Source: Carposina sasakii (Eukaryota; Arthropoda; Insecta; Lepidoptera; Carposinidae). Taken from it: a stretch of 64,000 bases of DNA. The stretch is from assembly GCA_014607495.2 (NCBI GenBank), contig CP053170.1, forward strand, positions 1-64,000, read 5' to 3'. The stretch's first letter is position 1. Each line of letters starts with the position of its first letter. Below, one piece after another: positions 20,717 through 32,753 of the stretch. Under the pieces are notes generated by a model. The model made no database searches, had not been told where the DNA came from, and saw nothing but the letters and a program-made list of their open reading frames with translations. Made by a program: the position numbers and the translations under genes.

Positions 20717-23346
20717 CACGTTAAAGGACCATGGGGGATTTTGTATGGACCCCGTCCCCACCCTACAACAGTCATAGGACACGTGTCAATTTGTTCATTG
20801 CGACCCAAAAAAGGATAAAGTACCTGTTTTAGTAGCAAAAACTATTGGGTTTATTTATAATAAAAAAAAACTTTTCGGTAAAAATATATTTATTTTTAAA
20901 CCAAAATAATTTTTTTCACAAACAAATATGCTTATTTCACATAAACAAGGACGATTCTATATAATAAAAAAAAATACTTGGTTCTCAAACTGAAAATCAT
21001 TGAGTAGTAATAATAATGCTTAAATAATATAGGTAACTATTAACTCATTATTACAGCCAAATCTAAAGTGTCAAGCTTGATGTGCTCTTGACTGCACTAA
21101 TAATTACATTAAGTCGTCTATTACAATATTATCAAGCATTTGTGCTGGTGCATTAAAGTCAATATGACGCCCTAACCCCATGTACCATACAATGGATATT
21201 ATGTGCGCACAACTTCCCACAGTGCGATTGCCTGTAAGGCAAGTGCAGTACCAATGAGCAATAGCATGTCTGTCAGTCAAATCCCGGTCTATTAAAATAT
21301 AACTATAATAAATACGGGAACGGACATGGCGCGACTGAATCCGTACTCTGACTAGCCAAACATTATTTAGCAGGATATTGCATCGCGGTAAATTGTTTAA
21401 CTCGTTATCACGGTATAATTCTATATTATAAAGGCCATCGCGAAGGTGCTCGGCGCAGTAAGACTTGGCAAGCTTAATGTGATAGCTCCCTAGCGCGAAA
21501 AGAAACACTTTATCTTCAGATAAACGTGGGAAGTCTTCGAAGTTAGGAATATTTGCTTGCATGGCTTCAAAAGGCACTCTCTGTCTGTTAAGATTTTTCA
21601 TATGCACATAATCATGCAAGTGATTGGACATGTTAATTCTAGAATGAATTATATTTACAATCTCGGCGGCGAATCTGTTGTCAACAGCGACTCGATAATA
21701 AGCGTTTATTATGGCCGCTGCAATTTTAATACGTTTGACGCAACAACCTGAACCTATTCTTAAACTTGCCGTTGACCGCCTCAACAACCCATCTGCAAAT
21801 CGTAACCAATCGGGACTTATTTGCCTGTTCTGTTGTCAGTTGACTAGCGGTCCGGTCTTTTGTAGGTGGCATGTGGACTTCATAGCCACAAGACTGGATT
21901 ACACCAATGCTGTCTCTAAAGCCCCTATCAACTATAAAAACATCGCCACTGTTTAAAAACCAATGCAATGGATTTTCTTCATTCATTATTGACTGCATAA
22001 TGGTAGCATCAGATGTTGTAGCCCGGAATGGACCAAGTACGTCTATTATGTAGCCATCACTGCTCACAATTATAAAAGGTTTTAAAAGATTTCGAAACTT
22101 GTGATGGCTGTAAGATTGGCGCTGAAATAAAAAATTGGAGCTTTTTTCAATATATATGTACGTTCCATCTAATATCAAAATAGCTTTAGTATTTTGCTCA
22201 TCACCAAAAAACTCTTTAGGAATCAGTAAGTTTCTTTCTAGAACATTTTCTCTAGACAGATGATCTAGACCAAGATGTCTATTAACGAAATCTTGTGTCA
22301 AACATTCTCTCGCTATTTTTAAATGGTCTTCAAATGTTCGACGTGACATCCCAAACAATGTTGCTAACCTTTCATTGCTTTCACCAGTCCTTAATTTCGT
22401 CATATAGGCCCCAAGAACTCTCCGCGGATGTCTGTGTCTCTCAGCTAAGCTGGGTGTTTCCAATAGCATACTATTAAATTGCTCAATAGTTAGTCCAGTC
22501 CAAAAATGAAGCTCATGGGCATCCAATCCAGTCACGGAATCAAAGCTTAATCTAGGAGCATTCATGCCGCGAATTAACATTGTTGTCATGTCCGAAACAA
22601 GCTCAGCGTTGAAATAATTCGTCACGTTTACATTATCCAGTAATTCGTCCCAAATAATATTGGACAAAATGATCTTGACACAGTCGTGTACTAGGTGGAA
22701 AATATAAGCTGTAGTTACAAATGGCGAACAGTCTTATAGACGCGGGGATTCGCCTCAGATCCAGATTTCTGCAATGCCTATATAAACAGGTTCGCGAAGA
22801 ATTAGGAGCTCTTACATACTCAGGGACGAAGATTTCATTTGGTTGGGCGCCTTCAGCTGGATTGTTGACATCGACAACAACATTTTCGTCAGGAAGGTCT
22901 TGTCGATTGACATCATTGTTGGCTCTTTGCCAGCATCTGTGACATACAGCCATGATGTTATTGAAAATAACCTGGAATAAAAAAAAATACATTTAATATC
23001 CTATCACAATAAATAAAGATATCGTAGGACTAGGTTGCAGTGCACACAGAATATCTACTTTCTTACGACGATGATATAATGCACACCCTACGTTATATTA
23101 TTTTTACAATGATTATTGTAACTCATCGTAAGCACTGTTAGACAAAGAAAAAAATAACATTACTTACTAACCTCTATTAGTCCATTTTGATAAATATAGT
23201 CAGCCACCGCTGGTGAACTTTGTGGCAAAGTATCTTCCAAAATGTGTCTTCTCTGCCTTAGGACAGAACGCGGACACATAACACATCGGCGTCCTGTATC
23301 CATAATTGTGCCAAAATGTTCTCAAAATCAAAGTCCTTTAACGTGC
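20717..23346 (-). mobile_element. ISL2EU/Kolobok-like DNA transposon
   Basis: A 14-bp inverted repeat, GCACGTTAAAGGAC, marks both ends (20717-20730 and its reverse complement at 23333-23346). If the central TTAA were the TSD, the element would start at AGGAC and fit Kolobok; otherwise the whole 14 bp is TIR. The encoded protein (zinc fingers, DDE_4 core, SWIM-type Cys-His tail) looks most like ISL2EU from memory. A related fragment is at 62530-62995. Confidence 0.7.
21104..23303 (-). pseudogene. ISL2EU-like transposase, two exons, two frame breaks
   Basis: Exon 1 (23303-23172, 44 residues) starts MDTGRRCVMCPRS and ends at a donor. A 200-bp intron ends at 22972. Exon 2 begins in phase and gives CHRC, then a THAP-like segment (CLYRHCRNLDLRR...CQDHF). 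A frame break near 22670 leads to the catalytic part (22667-21726): LILDGTYIYI and VFIVDRGFRD carry the two Asp, and RWVVEAVNG the Glu. A second break near 21750 leads to the last part (to 21104), which ends in a SWIM-like CTC-x9-CAH and VWYMGLGRH. Both breaks are single-base and would be needed for activity. Confidence 0.78.
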
Positions 23347-23712
23347 CAAGGTCAATCACAAAGATATTCTCACAGTCCGGTAAACAAGCAAGGGTCGTTG
23401 TGCGTCGTAAACAAGCCGATAATGATAACCACGTGCGTAGCGAATAACAAACGAGTGACGACTGCGACTACCTGGCTGGTCGGTGCGTGTTCGGCGATAC
23501 CTGAGGGTTGAGGGAGGCAGGGGAGGGGTAGGAGACGCAGGACCTCTGTGCATGTCTCGACAAGCCCAAATCGGTTTCCTGTACCTACGCTATTAGCGTA
23601 GGTATAATTATTTTATGCGCAATCTAATTAAAAAGGAAAAAAATATATAAAACAACAATGTATCATTAAACCTAAACCCCACGTATTTGAAGTACGTCGC
23701 CATAATAAAAAA
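23347..23712. other. Spacer
   Basis: No gene recognised. GC-richer to 23560, then A/T-rich. A perfect palindrome-like hairpin CCTACGC-TATTA-GCGTAGG lies near 23583-23601. Confidence 0.4.
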
Positions 23713-23802
23713 ATGTCTATCCTACTAGATGCTTCAAATGACACTTATTTCAAATCTGTTGGATGGTGGGGACATTTCTTCCCAAAGTCCTTTAATATTT
23801 AA
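23713..23802 (+). CDS. Possible 29-residue ORF upstream of polymerase
   Basis: ATG at 23713 to TAA at 23802, two bases before the polymerase ATG. The product would be hydrophobic and aromatic (SVGWWGHFFPKS). It could be a tiny Polinton protein, an upstream regulatory ORF or chance. Tight spacing is the only support. Confidence 0.2.
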   Translation: MSILLDASNDTYFKSVGWWGHFFPKSFNI

Positions 23803-23804
23803 AC

Positions 23805-26800
23805 ATGCCTTTCTGCACTGTATGCAATATAAGTATTGAGCGCAGTCATTGGGTTGGTCATCTACGCAGTACTGAACATAAAAATCAGAATGTTGTACCA
23901 TTTTGCGAAGGAGTTGAGATCATAAACTCTGCTTTCCGCAACCGTATATCCACATATAGAATTGCCGCTACAGAGCAGTTGCAGCAATATTCTCTTACCA
24001 ATTTTTTTGATAGCATTCATAAAAAAATTAAACATGTAATCGATTTATCTTTCAAAGAACATGTTTGTCTTAAAGTTAATTTTGAATTTTTCGCTTTATT
24101 CGCATTAGTTAAAAATGATTCAAGTGAGATGAAATCTTTTAATACAAAAAACTTTATTTTGTACCGGAATTACGACTTTGATTCAATCATGTATGAGGCT
24201 AAGAACATTATTTCGAAAAAAATTGAAGAGTTTCAAGGCCGTGATAGCGGTTGGACATTACTGAACAATTCTCATCTAGAAATAAATGTGAACAAGTATC
24301 AACCTTTAAGTGGTTCCAAATACATTGTATTACCAGCTCCAATCAAAAACAAAAACGCTTGTGTCAACATTTGCAACAAGGACGATTACTGTTTTTTGTG
24401 GTCGGTTACTGCAGCTCTCTATCCAGCTCAAGCTCACCCTGAGAGAGTTACGTCATATCCTGATTTTAGAGACGTGTTAAACGTGCAAAACTTGACATTC
24501 CCACTGACTTTCTCAGCCATTGCCCAGTTTGAAGAGAATAATCCTAAAATTTCTATATTTATATACGGTTTAAAAAACAATAAGATTGTTATAGGACCTC
24601 TGTACAAATCAAAGTATTTAAATAGGAAGGTCATTCATTTGTTGTATTTAGAAAAAGGTGACCTGTCTCATTATTGTTTAATAAAAGATTTATCACGACT
24701 TGTTAGGAGTCAAATAACAAAACACCATAGCAAACTTTATTTATGTGATACTTGTCTATTATTTTTTAATACGCCTGAACAAAAGAGCTCTCACAGTTGT
24801 GGAGGTATTGTTACTAGCTTACCACCAAAGGGTTCAGTTATAAAGTTTGAAAATTATATTAAAAAGCAACTTCTACCATTTGTTATATATGCCGATTTTG
24901 AAACAATGCTGGAACGATTCGATTCTTGCGAACCTGACCCAAGTAAAGCAAGCACAGTGCAGAAACAGCGTCATGTGCCCGTAGCGTTCGCGTACTATCT
25001 GGTTTGTGCATTAGATAACAGTCGTAATCATTTCGTCTCCTATCGCGGTCCGGATTGTGTTAAAAAATTTGTAAAATCTATTTATGAAGACGCAAAAAGA
25101 GTTTATGAGATTTTAAATATTGAGACTCCAATGATATTTACAGATGATGACTTATACGATTTTAAAAATGCTGAAACATGCCACATTTGTGATCACTTTT
25201 TATTAGGTGATAGAGTCCGAGACCATTGCCATGTAACTGGTAAATATCGTGGTGCAGCTCACCAGTACTGTAATCTACAGTTCAAGCTTCCAAAATATAT
25301 GGTGGTATTTTTTCATAACTTATCTGGTTATGATAGCCACCTTTTCATAAAAGAGCTGGGAGAAGCTCCTGGTGCAATTAAAATTATACCGAAAACAAAA
25401 GAAAAATATATTGCCATCACTAAATACATTCCGATTTCAAAGAAAAAAACCTATCAAGTTCGGTTTGTAGATTCTTTTCAATTTTTAGGTACAAGTTTAG
25501 AGAAACTAGCTAGTACATTGGAAAAGCATCAATTTATTCAATTAAAGTCACACTATCCTAGTGAAAAGCAGCATAGTCTACTTATGAGAAAAGGCGTGTA
25601 CCCATATGACTATATGTCACAATGGGATCGTTACGAAGAAACGTCACTGCCCACAAAGGAACATTTTTACAACTCCTTATCTGATGAATTGATTACGGAT
25701 GAGGATTACATGCACGCTGTATCTGTTTGGTCAGAGTTCAATATTCAAAATATGGGTGCTTATACAGATTTATATCTTAAAACAGATGTATTGCTGTTAA
25801 CCGATATTTTTGAAAGTTTTAGACAAACATGCAAACGGTACTATAACCTTGATCCTGCATTTTATTTTACAGCACCGAATCTCTCATTTGACGCTATGCT
25901 TTTGAAAACTGGTGTTCAGTTGGAATTGATAAGTGATATAGAAATTTATAGAATGATACAAAAAGGTATCAGAGGAGGAGTTTGTATGTGCGCGAAACGT
26001 TACGCTAAAGCCAATAATAAATACTTAGAGAACTATGATTCCTCTAAACCAAGCTCATTTATCGTTTATTTGGATTGTAATAATTTATATGAATACAGTA
26101 TGTGTCAATATTTGCCGCAATCAAATTTCAGATTTTGCAGCCAAAATGAATTAGATTATTTGAAATTGCATATCAATGATATTAGTGACTCAGCAACATT
26201 AGGCTATATTCTCGAAGTAGATTTAATTTATCCTGACAGATTACATAGTGATCACAATGATTTACCATTTTGCCCTGAAAAATTTTCACCTCCTGGAGGT
26301 AAAAATAAAAAACTTATTCCAAACTTGTACGATAAATATCATTATGTAATTCATTACGTACATTTAAAAAAATGTTTACAACACGGCTTGGTGCTGAGAA
26401 AAATACACCGAGCCATCATTTTTAATCAAGGCTGTTTTTTGAAACAATATATCGATCTTAACACCCATTTGCGTCAACAAGCAAAGTCGACATTTGAGCA
26501 AGATTTTTTCAAGTTATTGAACAATAGCATTTTTGGCAAAACATTAGAGGATAATGAAAAACGGGTTGACGTAAAGTTAGTGAATCAATGGAGTGACATA
26601 TTTAATAAAACGAAAAAGTTAACTGGTGCAGAAAAATGTATATCGAGAGCTAATTTTCACAGTACTGCTGTATTCTCGGAAAATTTAGTAGCAATACAAA
26701 TGACCCCCACTCACGTAATCCTTAATAAACCTATACATATTGGGTTTGCTGTTTTAGAATTGTCCAAAAGTCATATGTACGATTTTCACTATTCTGTTAT

Positions 26801-27307
26801 GAGTCCATTCTATGCCGATCGTATAGAAATGTGCTATGCTGATACTGACAGTTTCGTTTATGATGTTAAGACTAACGACTTTTACAAAGACTTAAACGGA
26901 ATTTATGCAGTATTTCGACACTAGTAACTATGAATGTAGCAATGGTTATAATCTACCTATTATAAATAAAAAGTCCCAGGTTTATTCAAGGATGAAATGG
27001 GTGGAAAAATTATTAAAAGTATTTTGTTGGACTGCGTTCAAGCTGTATTGTGTTAAAACGATAAACAAACTATTAAAAAAGCTAAAGGTACTAAAAAGTG
27101 TGTAATAAACAATTAAGTATGTCAGACTATAAAAGCGTTTTGCAGGATTGTAATATCATCCGCAAAAAAAAATATCCTGTTTAGATCGATCAAACATGAA
27201 ATATTCACACAAAGTGTAAATAAAATTGCGCTCTCTAGTAATGATATAAAAGAGTCATATCCTCAGATAAAATAACTACAGTTGCATGGGGAAGTGTAAA
27301 TATACTT
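23805..27307 (+). pseudogene. polB: Polinton/adintovirus-like protein-primed DNA polymerase B
   Basis: A 1039-residue open frame (23805-26924) plus a broken C-terminal end to about 27307. Order: an N-terminal C2H2-like finger (CTVCNISIERSHWVGHLRS, residues 4-22), a conserved CFLWSVTAALYP region (about 198), 3'-5' exonuclease (YADFET, about 362), an embedded HNH/endonuclease VII-like Cys-His cluster (CHICDHFL...DHCH, about 458-480), and palm motifs A (YLDCNNLYEYSM, about 754), B (NNSIFGKT, about 905) and C (YADTDSFVY, about 1012). It would replicate the element by protein priming. The frame breaks after residue 1030, in the thumb, so the copy is probably dead. Start: first ATG, directly followed by the finger. 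Confidence 0.9.
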
Positions 27308-27834
27308 AAATGTTAATTTGATGGGATGAGTATTACTTATAGTATCTAGTAATGTAGTTAGCTATAATATACTATGTAATAGATAAGATATTAGTGCCTA
27401 CTTATAATTTGTAGTATATTTTAAGGTTTTATTTAAGTTAAATAAATTAAAAATATTATAAATTGTTTCCTTTTTATTCCCATATCAAAAATATCTTTAC
27501 ACCAGGTCACGTGAGGTTGTATTTCTACTTGTTTTAACATGTCTGATACCGAGCAATGACCTACGATGCATGCTGTAAGTAAACTATACCTAACAACAGC
27601 GTACAAATCTATCTGTATCGGAAAATGAAACCTAAAGCTAATGAATTATAATTTTATGTTCAGTCAACACTTTGCTCGAACTAAACGCTGACACCTATCG
27701 GTAAAACATAGGTACAGCAGCTATGGTGATAAATTTTTTAATATCATTACTTATTTGATTGACATCGCGTTCGCTCACGCATACCTAAGGTAATCCTGAC
27801 ATCTCTTTGATATTGAAAAAATAGCTAAAATGGT
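27308..27834. other. A/T-rich spacer
   Basis: No gene recognised between the polymerase end and the exon-like segment downstream. Confidence 0.4.
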
Positions 27835-28140
27835 ATGTACCTAGTAATTATGTTTTTGATTAAAATTAATTTGTGTATAATATATTTTAATATTACTCAC
27901 CTACTTATTTATTATATTTTTGTTTCAGGAAATCTTAATGGGAATTTAAGTAATACCTTTTACTGGCCTCTTACCCCACCTACAAGTCCCACAACCCCGC
28001 CGCCGACGTTCACCTACACCTCATCCCACGCTGCCGGTATACGAGCGAAAAGGAATAAGAAGTCGGTTGAGAAAACATCTCGTCCTATGTTATTAGCAAG
28101 CCGCCGCCGCCGCATTCGGGATTGCGACTCATTAAAGTAG
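27835..28140 (+). other. Pro-rich exon-like segment, unrecognised
   Basis: A TTTTGTTTCAG acceptor at about 27929 is followed by an open frame that is Pro/Thr-rich (FYWPLTPPTSPTTPPPTFTY) and then basic, ending at TAG. It looks like the last exon of a gene whose start is not identified. It could be an Arg-rich Polinton core-type protein or a host exon. Bases 28141-28511 beyond it are A/T-rich with no clear gene. Confidence 0.25.
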
Positions 28141-29107
28141 AAGTGTTTGATTTATGTGAAACAGTGATAGTGCGTCAATTAGTGCTCAATACGTGCAATT
28201 AGACGCGGTAGATGAAATTATGGATTTAGCAGAAAATTTAGTGAAAAAATATCTAGAAATATTTTAAACAAACATTTTTGAGATAATTATTTTTTAAATA
28301 TCATATCTTTATGTACTTAACTATTAAGTACTGTTCAAGTACCTGCCTATATTAGAGATGAAGGATTGTGAAAGTGATGCTAATCAAATAAATAATCGTT
28401 GCTTTAAAGTTTTCTTTTATTCAAAAACCCGCAATTACATAAATCTTCAAGCAAACATAGAACGTAATTAACGTGCGATCGGGGTTAGCGTTTAATTCAT
28501 ACCGTTCATAAGGCTGCGTTTTCCATTGACGCGGAGCTGGGCGGAGCGGTGCTTAGCGGTGCATGAATTGTCCAATCACCATGCTCGAAATCTCCGCTCT
28601 GCTTCAATGGAAACAGCACGAGCGGAGCGGGGCAGAGCTGAACGGATATTCATATAAAATAAGCGAGGTGATGCGGAGCGGAGGACAGCGGGGCGGTGTG
28701 GAGCGGAGGACAGGGCGGTGCGTTGCGGAGGGTAGCTAGGTATATTTATATTAGTAATTAGTACTTGGGTCATTATTGTTAATGTGATGTAAAATAAAGC
28801 AGGAAATACATAGAATTAACATTTTTTATTTGCAGAACAGAACGAAACTCTCTCTCACTCTCGAAACTAAGGTAGCAAAGGTCGCGCAAAGTAATTTGAG
28901 CGCTAGCGCTGTTGTAGCTAGGTCGCAATTCGAACGTTTCCTATCAGGAGTGCGTAGTGGACGAACGGGAGAGCGAAGGGACGAACGGGAGAGCGAAGCG
29001 GCGAGGTGCGGACCGGGGCGGGGGTGGGTGTATGACTCGCGCCACGATTCGCGCGCAGTGCGTCATAGTAGTTATCACGTTACGTCATAGGTGCAACACG
29101 TATCAAA

Positions 29108-31257
29108 ATGGATGAGAAGTTCATTGAAAGTGTTAAACAATTCCCGTGTTTATGGGATACGCGACTGACCACCTACAAATGCAACGAAACCAGGATGCAG
29201 CTTGGGAAATTATAATAAAAGACAATGGTATCAAGGACGGTAAGTTTATTATCAATATTATCTATAGCGATAGGAATAATTTCTACATATTTCAGTGGTT
29301 TTTACTATTATATGAACATTATACATTTGTTATACTTAATCGTCGCAAAATACGGGTTTCCTGCCAAGGGACTTTCCCCTGGTTATTAAAATAAGAACAA
29401 AATATGTCCCGGATCCGATAAACTTCATTAGAACTTGCATTGTTTCTTGTTATACACGGATGAGTAGTATTGATAGAAACCCGTAATGATTCATTGATCG
29501 AAGAGCTATCTGAATTGTTTGCATCCAAATAGTTAGTATGTTTTTCAATCAAGTAATTATGTAAAATAGTGGTTGCTTTAACTACTTTATCAACAGTATC
29601 GACTTGGCATTCGAAATCCTTGTGATACACGTACCATTTTCTCTTCAACACACCAATGTGGCCTCTACTATGCGTCGAGCTCGCGATAGTCTATAATTGA
29701 ATATTCGTTTGCTTTGATCTAATTGATCTCTGGGATATGGTCGCATTAAATTATAAGACAAAGGAAAGGCTTCGTCACCAATAAATACGTATGGTACTCT
29801 CTCTCCACTTTCAGTAAGTGGCTCGGGCGGTGGCAAATTTAAAGTATTGTTTTGCAGTCGTTTTCCAAATTCACTCTCAGCAAAAATTCCACCGTCACTA
29901 AATCTTCCCATCGATCCGACATCTGCCATTATTATTTTTCGTTTAGCGTCAGCCACACAGATTAATACAATTGAAATCTGTGTTTGTAATTGAAAAAAGA
30001 AGATCCTGATTTATTTGGTGCAGTTATATAAACGTGTTTTCCGTCTAACGCACCAACGCAATTCTTGAATTGCCACAAGTCTTCGAATTCTTTTGCTATT
30101 CGATACCAATCATCTTGAGTAGGAACAGGCATATATAATGGCTGCAACACGTTCCAAATGCATTCACAAGTTTCTTTAATTATATTCATTACTGTAGATT
30201 TTCCGACCCTAAAATCTTGTCCAAGTGTAGAATACTTAGTACCGTTGGCTAAATACCTGTAATAAACATTATAAATTAAACACTATAAATCATCAATTAA
30301 TCATTCATTATCATCAGAAAAATGCATCTAGTTACTCTATCTGTTAATCAAAGCATATCACACAATATTTATAGAATTTAGTTTCTTATTTTATCTACCC
30401 CATATTGTCCCACTGCTGGGCAAAGGCCTTCCCTTCCTTTCACCAATTCTCACGAATTTAGTTAATGTGACTTTTATTTTATTTTTACAGTACAAACTGC
30501 TAAGGCGAAATGGAAAAAATTGCGTGATAATCATCGCGACGCAATTAAAAGACAAAATTCTACCAGAAGTGGCCAGGCGGCAAAACAAATCACCAAATGG
30601 AAGTATCAAAAATAATGGAGTTTTTGCTACCATTTATGCAAAATAGAAAACGAACCTCAAATTTCAGAGATGATTCAGAATCTTATGACGATGATACACA
30701 AATGTCAGCCACATTAAATACCACATTAAATACTGCAGGCGATCAAATGTCAAACGATTCAGAGCTAATTCAATTAGAAGACCTTCTTTCGAATGATCAT
30801 ACACAATCTACCCAATCTTCCGGCTCTACTTCAAAATCTAAGAACAGAAAATTGGACGATGTCTCCGAACTGCTTAGTCAATTTCAAAGTAATAACGAGC
30901 AGCGAACGAAGGAACGGGCTGAGTTAAAGAGATTCTTACAGCATCCGATGATTTAGATGATTTGGATCATTTTTTCCTCTCCATATCGAAGACCTTGAAA
31001 AAGCTTCCAAATTATTTACAGCTTAAAGTGAAACGCACTGCAATGACTGCTTTAATGGAAGCCGAAGAAATAATGAAGAAAACTCTTGGACCAATCAATA
31101 TGGTCCACCGCACAGAGCACCGTACGGTTATTCCACAGCAGCTCATACAGAAACAGTCACTTCGCAAACACATGAAAACACACAATCATCATCACTAAAC
31201 ATTACAGAACATCCTCCACCACCTCCTCCACCTGGAACTGATAATGAGCAACTTTGA
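29108..31257 (+). pseudogene. H1 MADF/BESS DNA-binding protein, two exons, broken
   Basis: Exon 1 (29108-29239) starts MDEKFIESVKQFPCLWDT, the first half of a MADF (Myb/SANT-like) domain, and after a one-base break continues AAWEIIIKDN to a GTAAGT donor. Exon 2 starts at 30491 after TTTTTACAG and completes the MADF fold (AKWKKLRDNHRDAIKRQ). A break at the A run 30608-30612 precedes IMEFLLPFMQNRKRT. Another break near 30957 precedes the BESS motif (FFLSISKTLKKLPNYLQLKV). A Pro-rich tail ends at TGA 31257. In PIF/Harbinger elements this second protein helps bind DNA and carry the transposase to the nucleus. Exon 2 lies inside the transposase intron. Confidence 0.8.
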
Positions 31258-31875
31258 TCGACCATTATAACCAATCATTGTAGTTTTTGTTGATTTTTTA
31301 AATATTTAGAATAGTTTTTAATTAGTAATTATTTTTCCTTGCACCTTGTTAATTACGTGCATTGTTGATTTTTATTGTTTTAAATCATGCTTATATGAGA
31401 AAATTGTTACAATTTCTTTACCAGAAATAATGTTTACTATTTTCAATATTTTTATAACGATGAATCGGGTCATGTGACACTGAATATTTTTTTTTAATAA
31501 ATGGTTATAAGTAGAAATAGATTTGTTTACTTACTTTAGACATATTGCAAGCCTTTCTTCACTTGAAATCGATCTCCTGCAATTAGTATCTTTCTTCTCT
31601 ATATATGGTTTAAGAAGACAATGTAATTCATAGAAAAGTTTCCTTGATACCCTATATGAAGTTTCGAACATTTCATCATCACACGTTTGGAAATAAGTTG
31701 AAAATTCTCCATGCACGGAACGATAATTTATATGTTGTCGAATCCAGAATCTATGTTTTCTCTTCATATCCAAAAAAGTCGCAACAGTCAATGCTACTTC
31801 ATCTGATTCGTTATCTTCGTCTTCAAGTAAGGAAAGATATAAAAGGATTGCTTTTTTCTTTTTAAGCGACAACAT
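29319..31875 (-). pseudogene. H1 PIF/Harbinger DDE transposase, two exons, broken
   Basis: Exon 1 (31875-31535) encodes the N-terminal helical part from MLSLKKKKAIL to SSEERLAICLK, ending at a GTAAGT donor. Exon 2 starts at 30256 after TTACAG with YLANGTKYSTLGQDFRVG. DDE motifs: VGALDGKHVYI (first Asp), VFIGDEAFPLS (second Asp) and RRIVEATLV (Glu). Frame breaks occur near 29960 and 29650. The C-terminus has the family's KVPWQETR ending. The ATG at 31875 is chosen because the frame upstream reads through the TIR repeats. Exon 2 lies inside the MADF gene's intron on the other strand. Confidence 0.85.
31258..31534. other. A/T-rich intron sequence of H1 transposase
   Basis: 3' flank of the MADF gene and 5' part of the transposase intron. 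No further feature. Confidence 0.5.
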
Positions 31876-32263
31876 GACGTATGCTCTTTCTGAAAGATGG
31901 AGACAAACTGAGCGCAAAATTGCGCAACTCCAAAGTTTGCTCTGCTCCGCTCCGCACCGCACCGCCCCGCTCCGCTCCTCTCCGCTCTGCTTCAGTGGAA
32001 ACACTCACCACTTTTCACCGCTATTCTCCGCTCATCTCCGCACAGCTCCGCGTCAATGGAAACGCAGCCTAACGCTAGGTCAGAGTGTTGCGTACTCGCT
32101 CTGTTTGATAGGACAGGTATAGCCTGGTTCAGCACAAAACAACGCGGCTGGAACGCTTTAACGCGCTAACCTAACGTATGTTAATTACGTCTTATGTTTG
32201 CTGAGGGCTTAAATCAAACACATAGGTATAACTCATTTATATATTATATGTATTTTTCATTAC

Positions 32264-32668
32264 TTAATCTAATTCAACAACATTTTTATTTTCGATATAC
32301 CATTTTTTAATACATAGTACATTTTTTAAAGCACAGTGCTTTGTGTGGAAAATACAGTTAAAATTATAATCTTTACAATATTGGTTACATAATTGTAATA
32401 AATTACTACACCCCTTTTCTCCAACATCTTGTGGATTACAATTTGGTGTCAATTCCGTCAACCACTTTATTTTTTCCCCACCTTTCATTAAAACTGTTTT
32501 ATGCTGTAAGTATGATGAGATAATACGTTTAAATTCTCTATAATCGATGTGTCCCTCACTCCAATAAATGCCACGATTTCTTTCTAACCATTTCACTTGC
32601 TTTTTTTTCTTGTGCAGATAAGTAGTTAACGAATATGGTGGTTTAATTAAAAATGTCTGTGTATACAC
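32264..32668 (-). CDS. Polinton-associated ORF of unknown function
   Basis: A 134-residue open frame containing GIYWSEGHIDYREFKR and a Cys/His-rich C-terminal half (CSNLLQLCNQYC, CIFHTKHCALKNV). It lies downstream of the capsid gene on the same strand. I recall similar small proteins beside insect Polinton capsid genes but cannot name a role. The Cys/His spacing could bind zinc. The first usable start is uncertain, because the frame is open slightly upstream and the first ATG is not certain. Confidence 0.45.
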   Translation of the reverse strand: MYTQTFLIKPPYSLTTYLHKKKKQVKWLERNRGIYWSEGHIDYREFKRIISSYLQHKTVLMKGGEKIKWLTELTPNCNPQDVGEKGCSNLLQLCNQYCKDYNFNCIFHTKHCALKNVLCIKKWYIENKNVVELD

Positions 32669-32753
32669 TGAGTAGCTATCGCCATCTCTTTGATAATAAA
32701 TGTATTGCTTAAATCTTTAAATCCTTGGATATCCACTATTATTATATCAGGAT

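Larger units (their letters stand above)
28512..32069. mobile_element. PIF/Harbinger element H1
   Basis: TIR GGCTGCGTTTTCCATTGACG at the left, matched at the right by GGCTGCGTTTCCATTGACGC (reverse complement), with the TSD TAA at 28509-28511 and 32070-32072. The first 250 and last 130 bases are full of GGAGCGG-type repeats in opposite orientation. Two genes on opposite strands are interlocked: a MADF/BESS gene (+) and a DDE transposase (-). The element sits between the Polinton polymerase and capsid genes. Confidence 0.92.
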
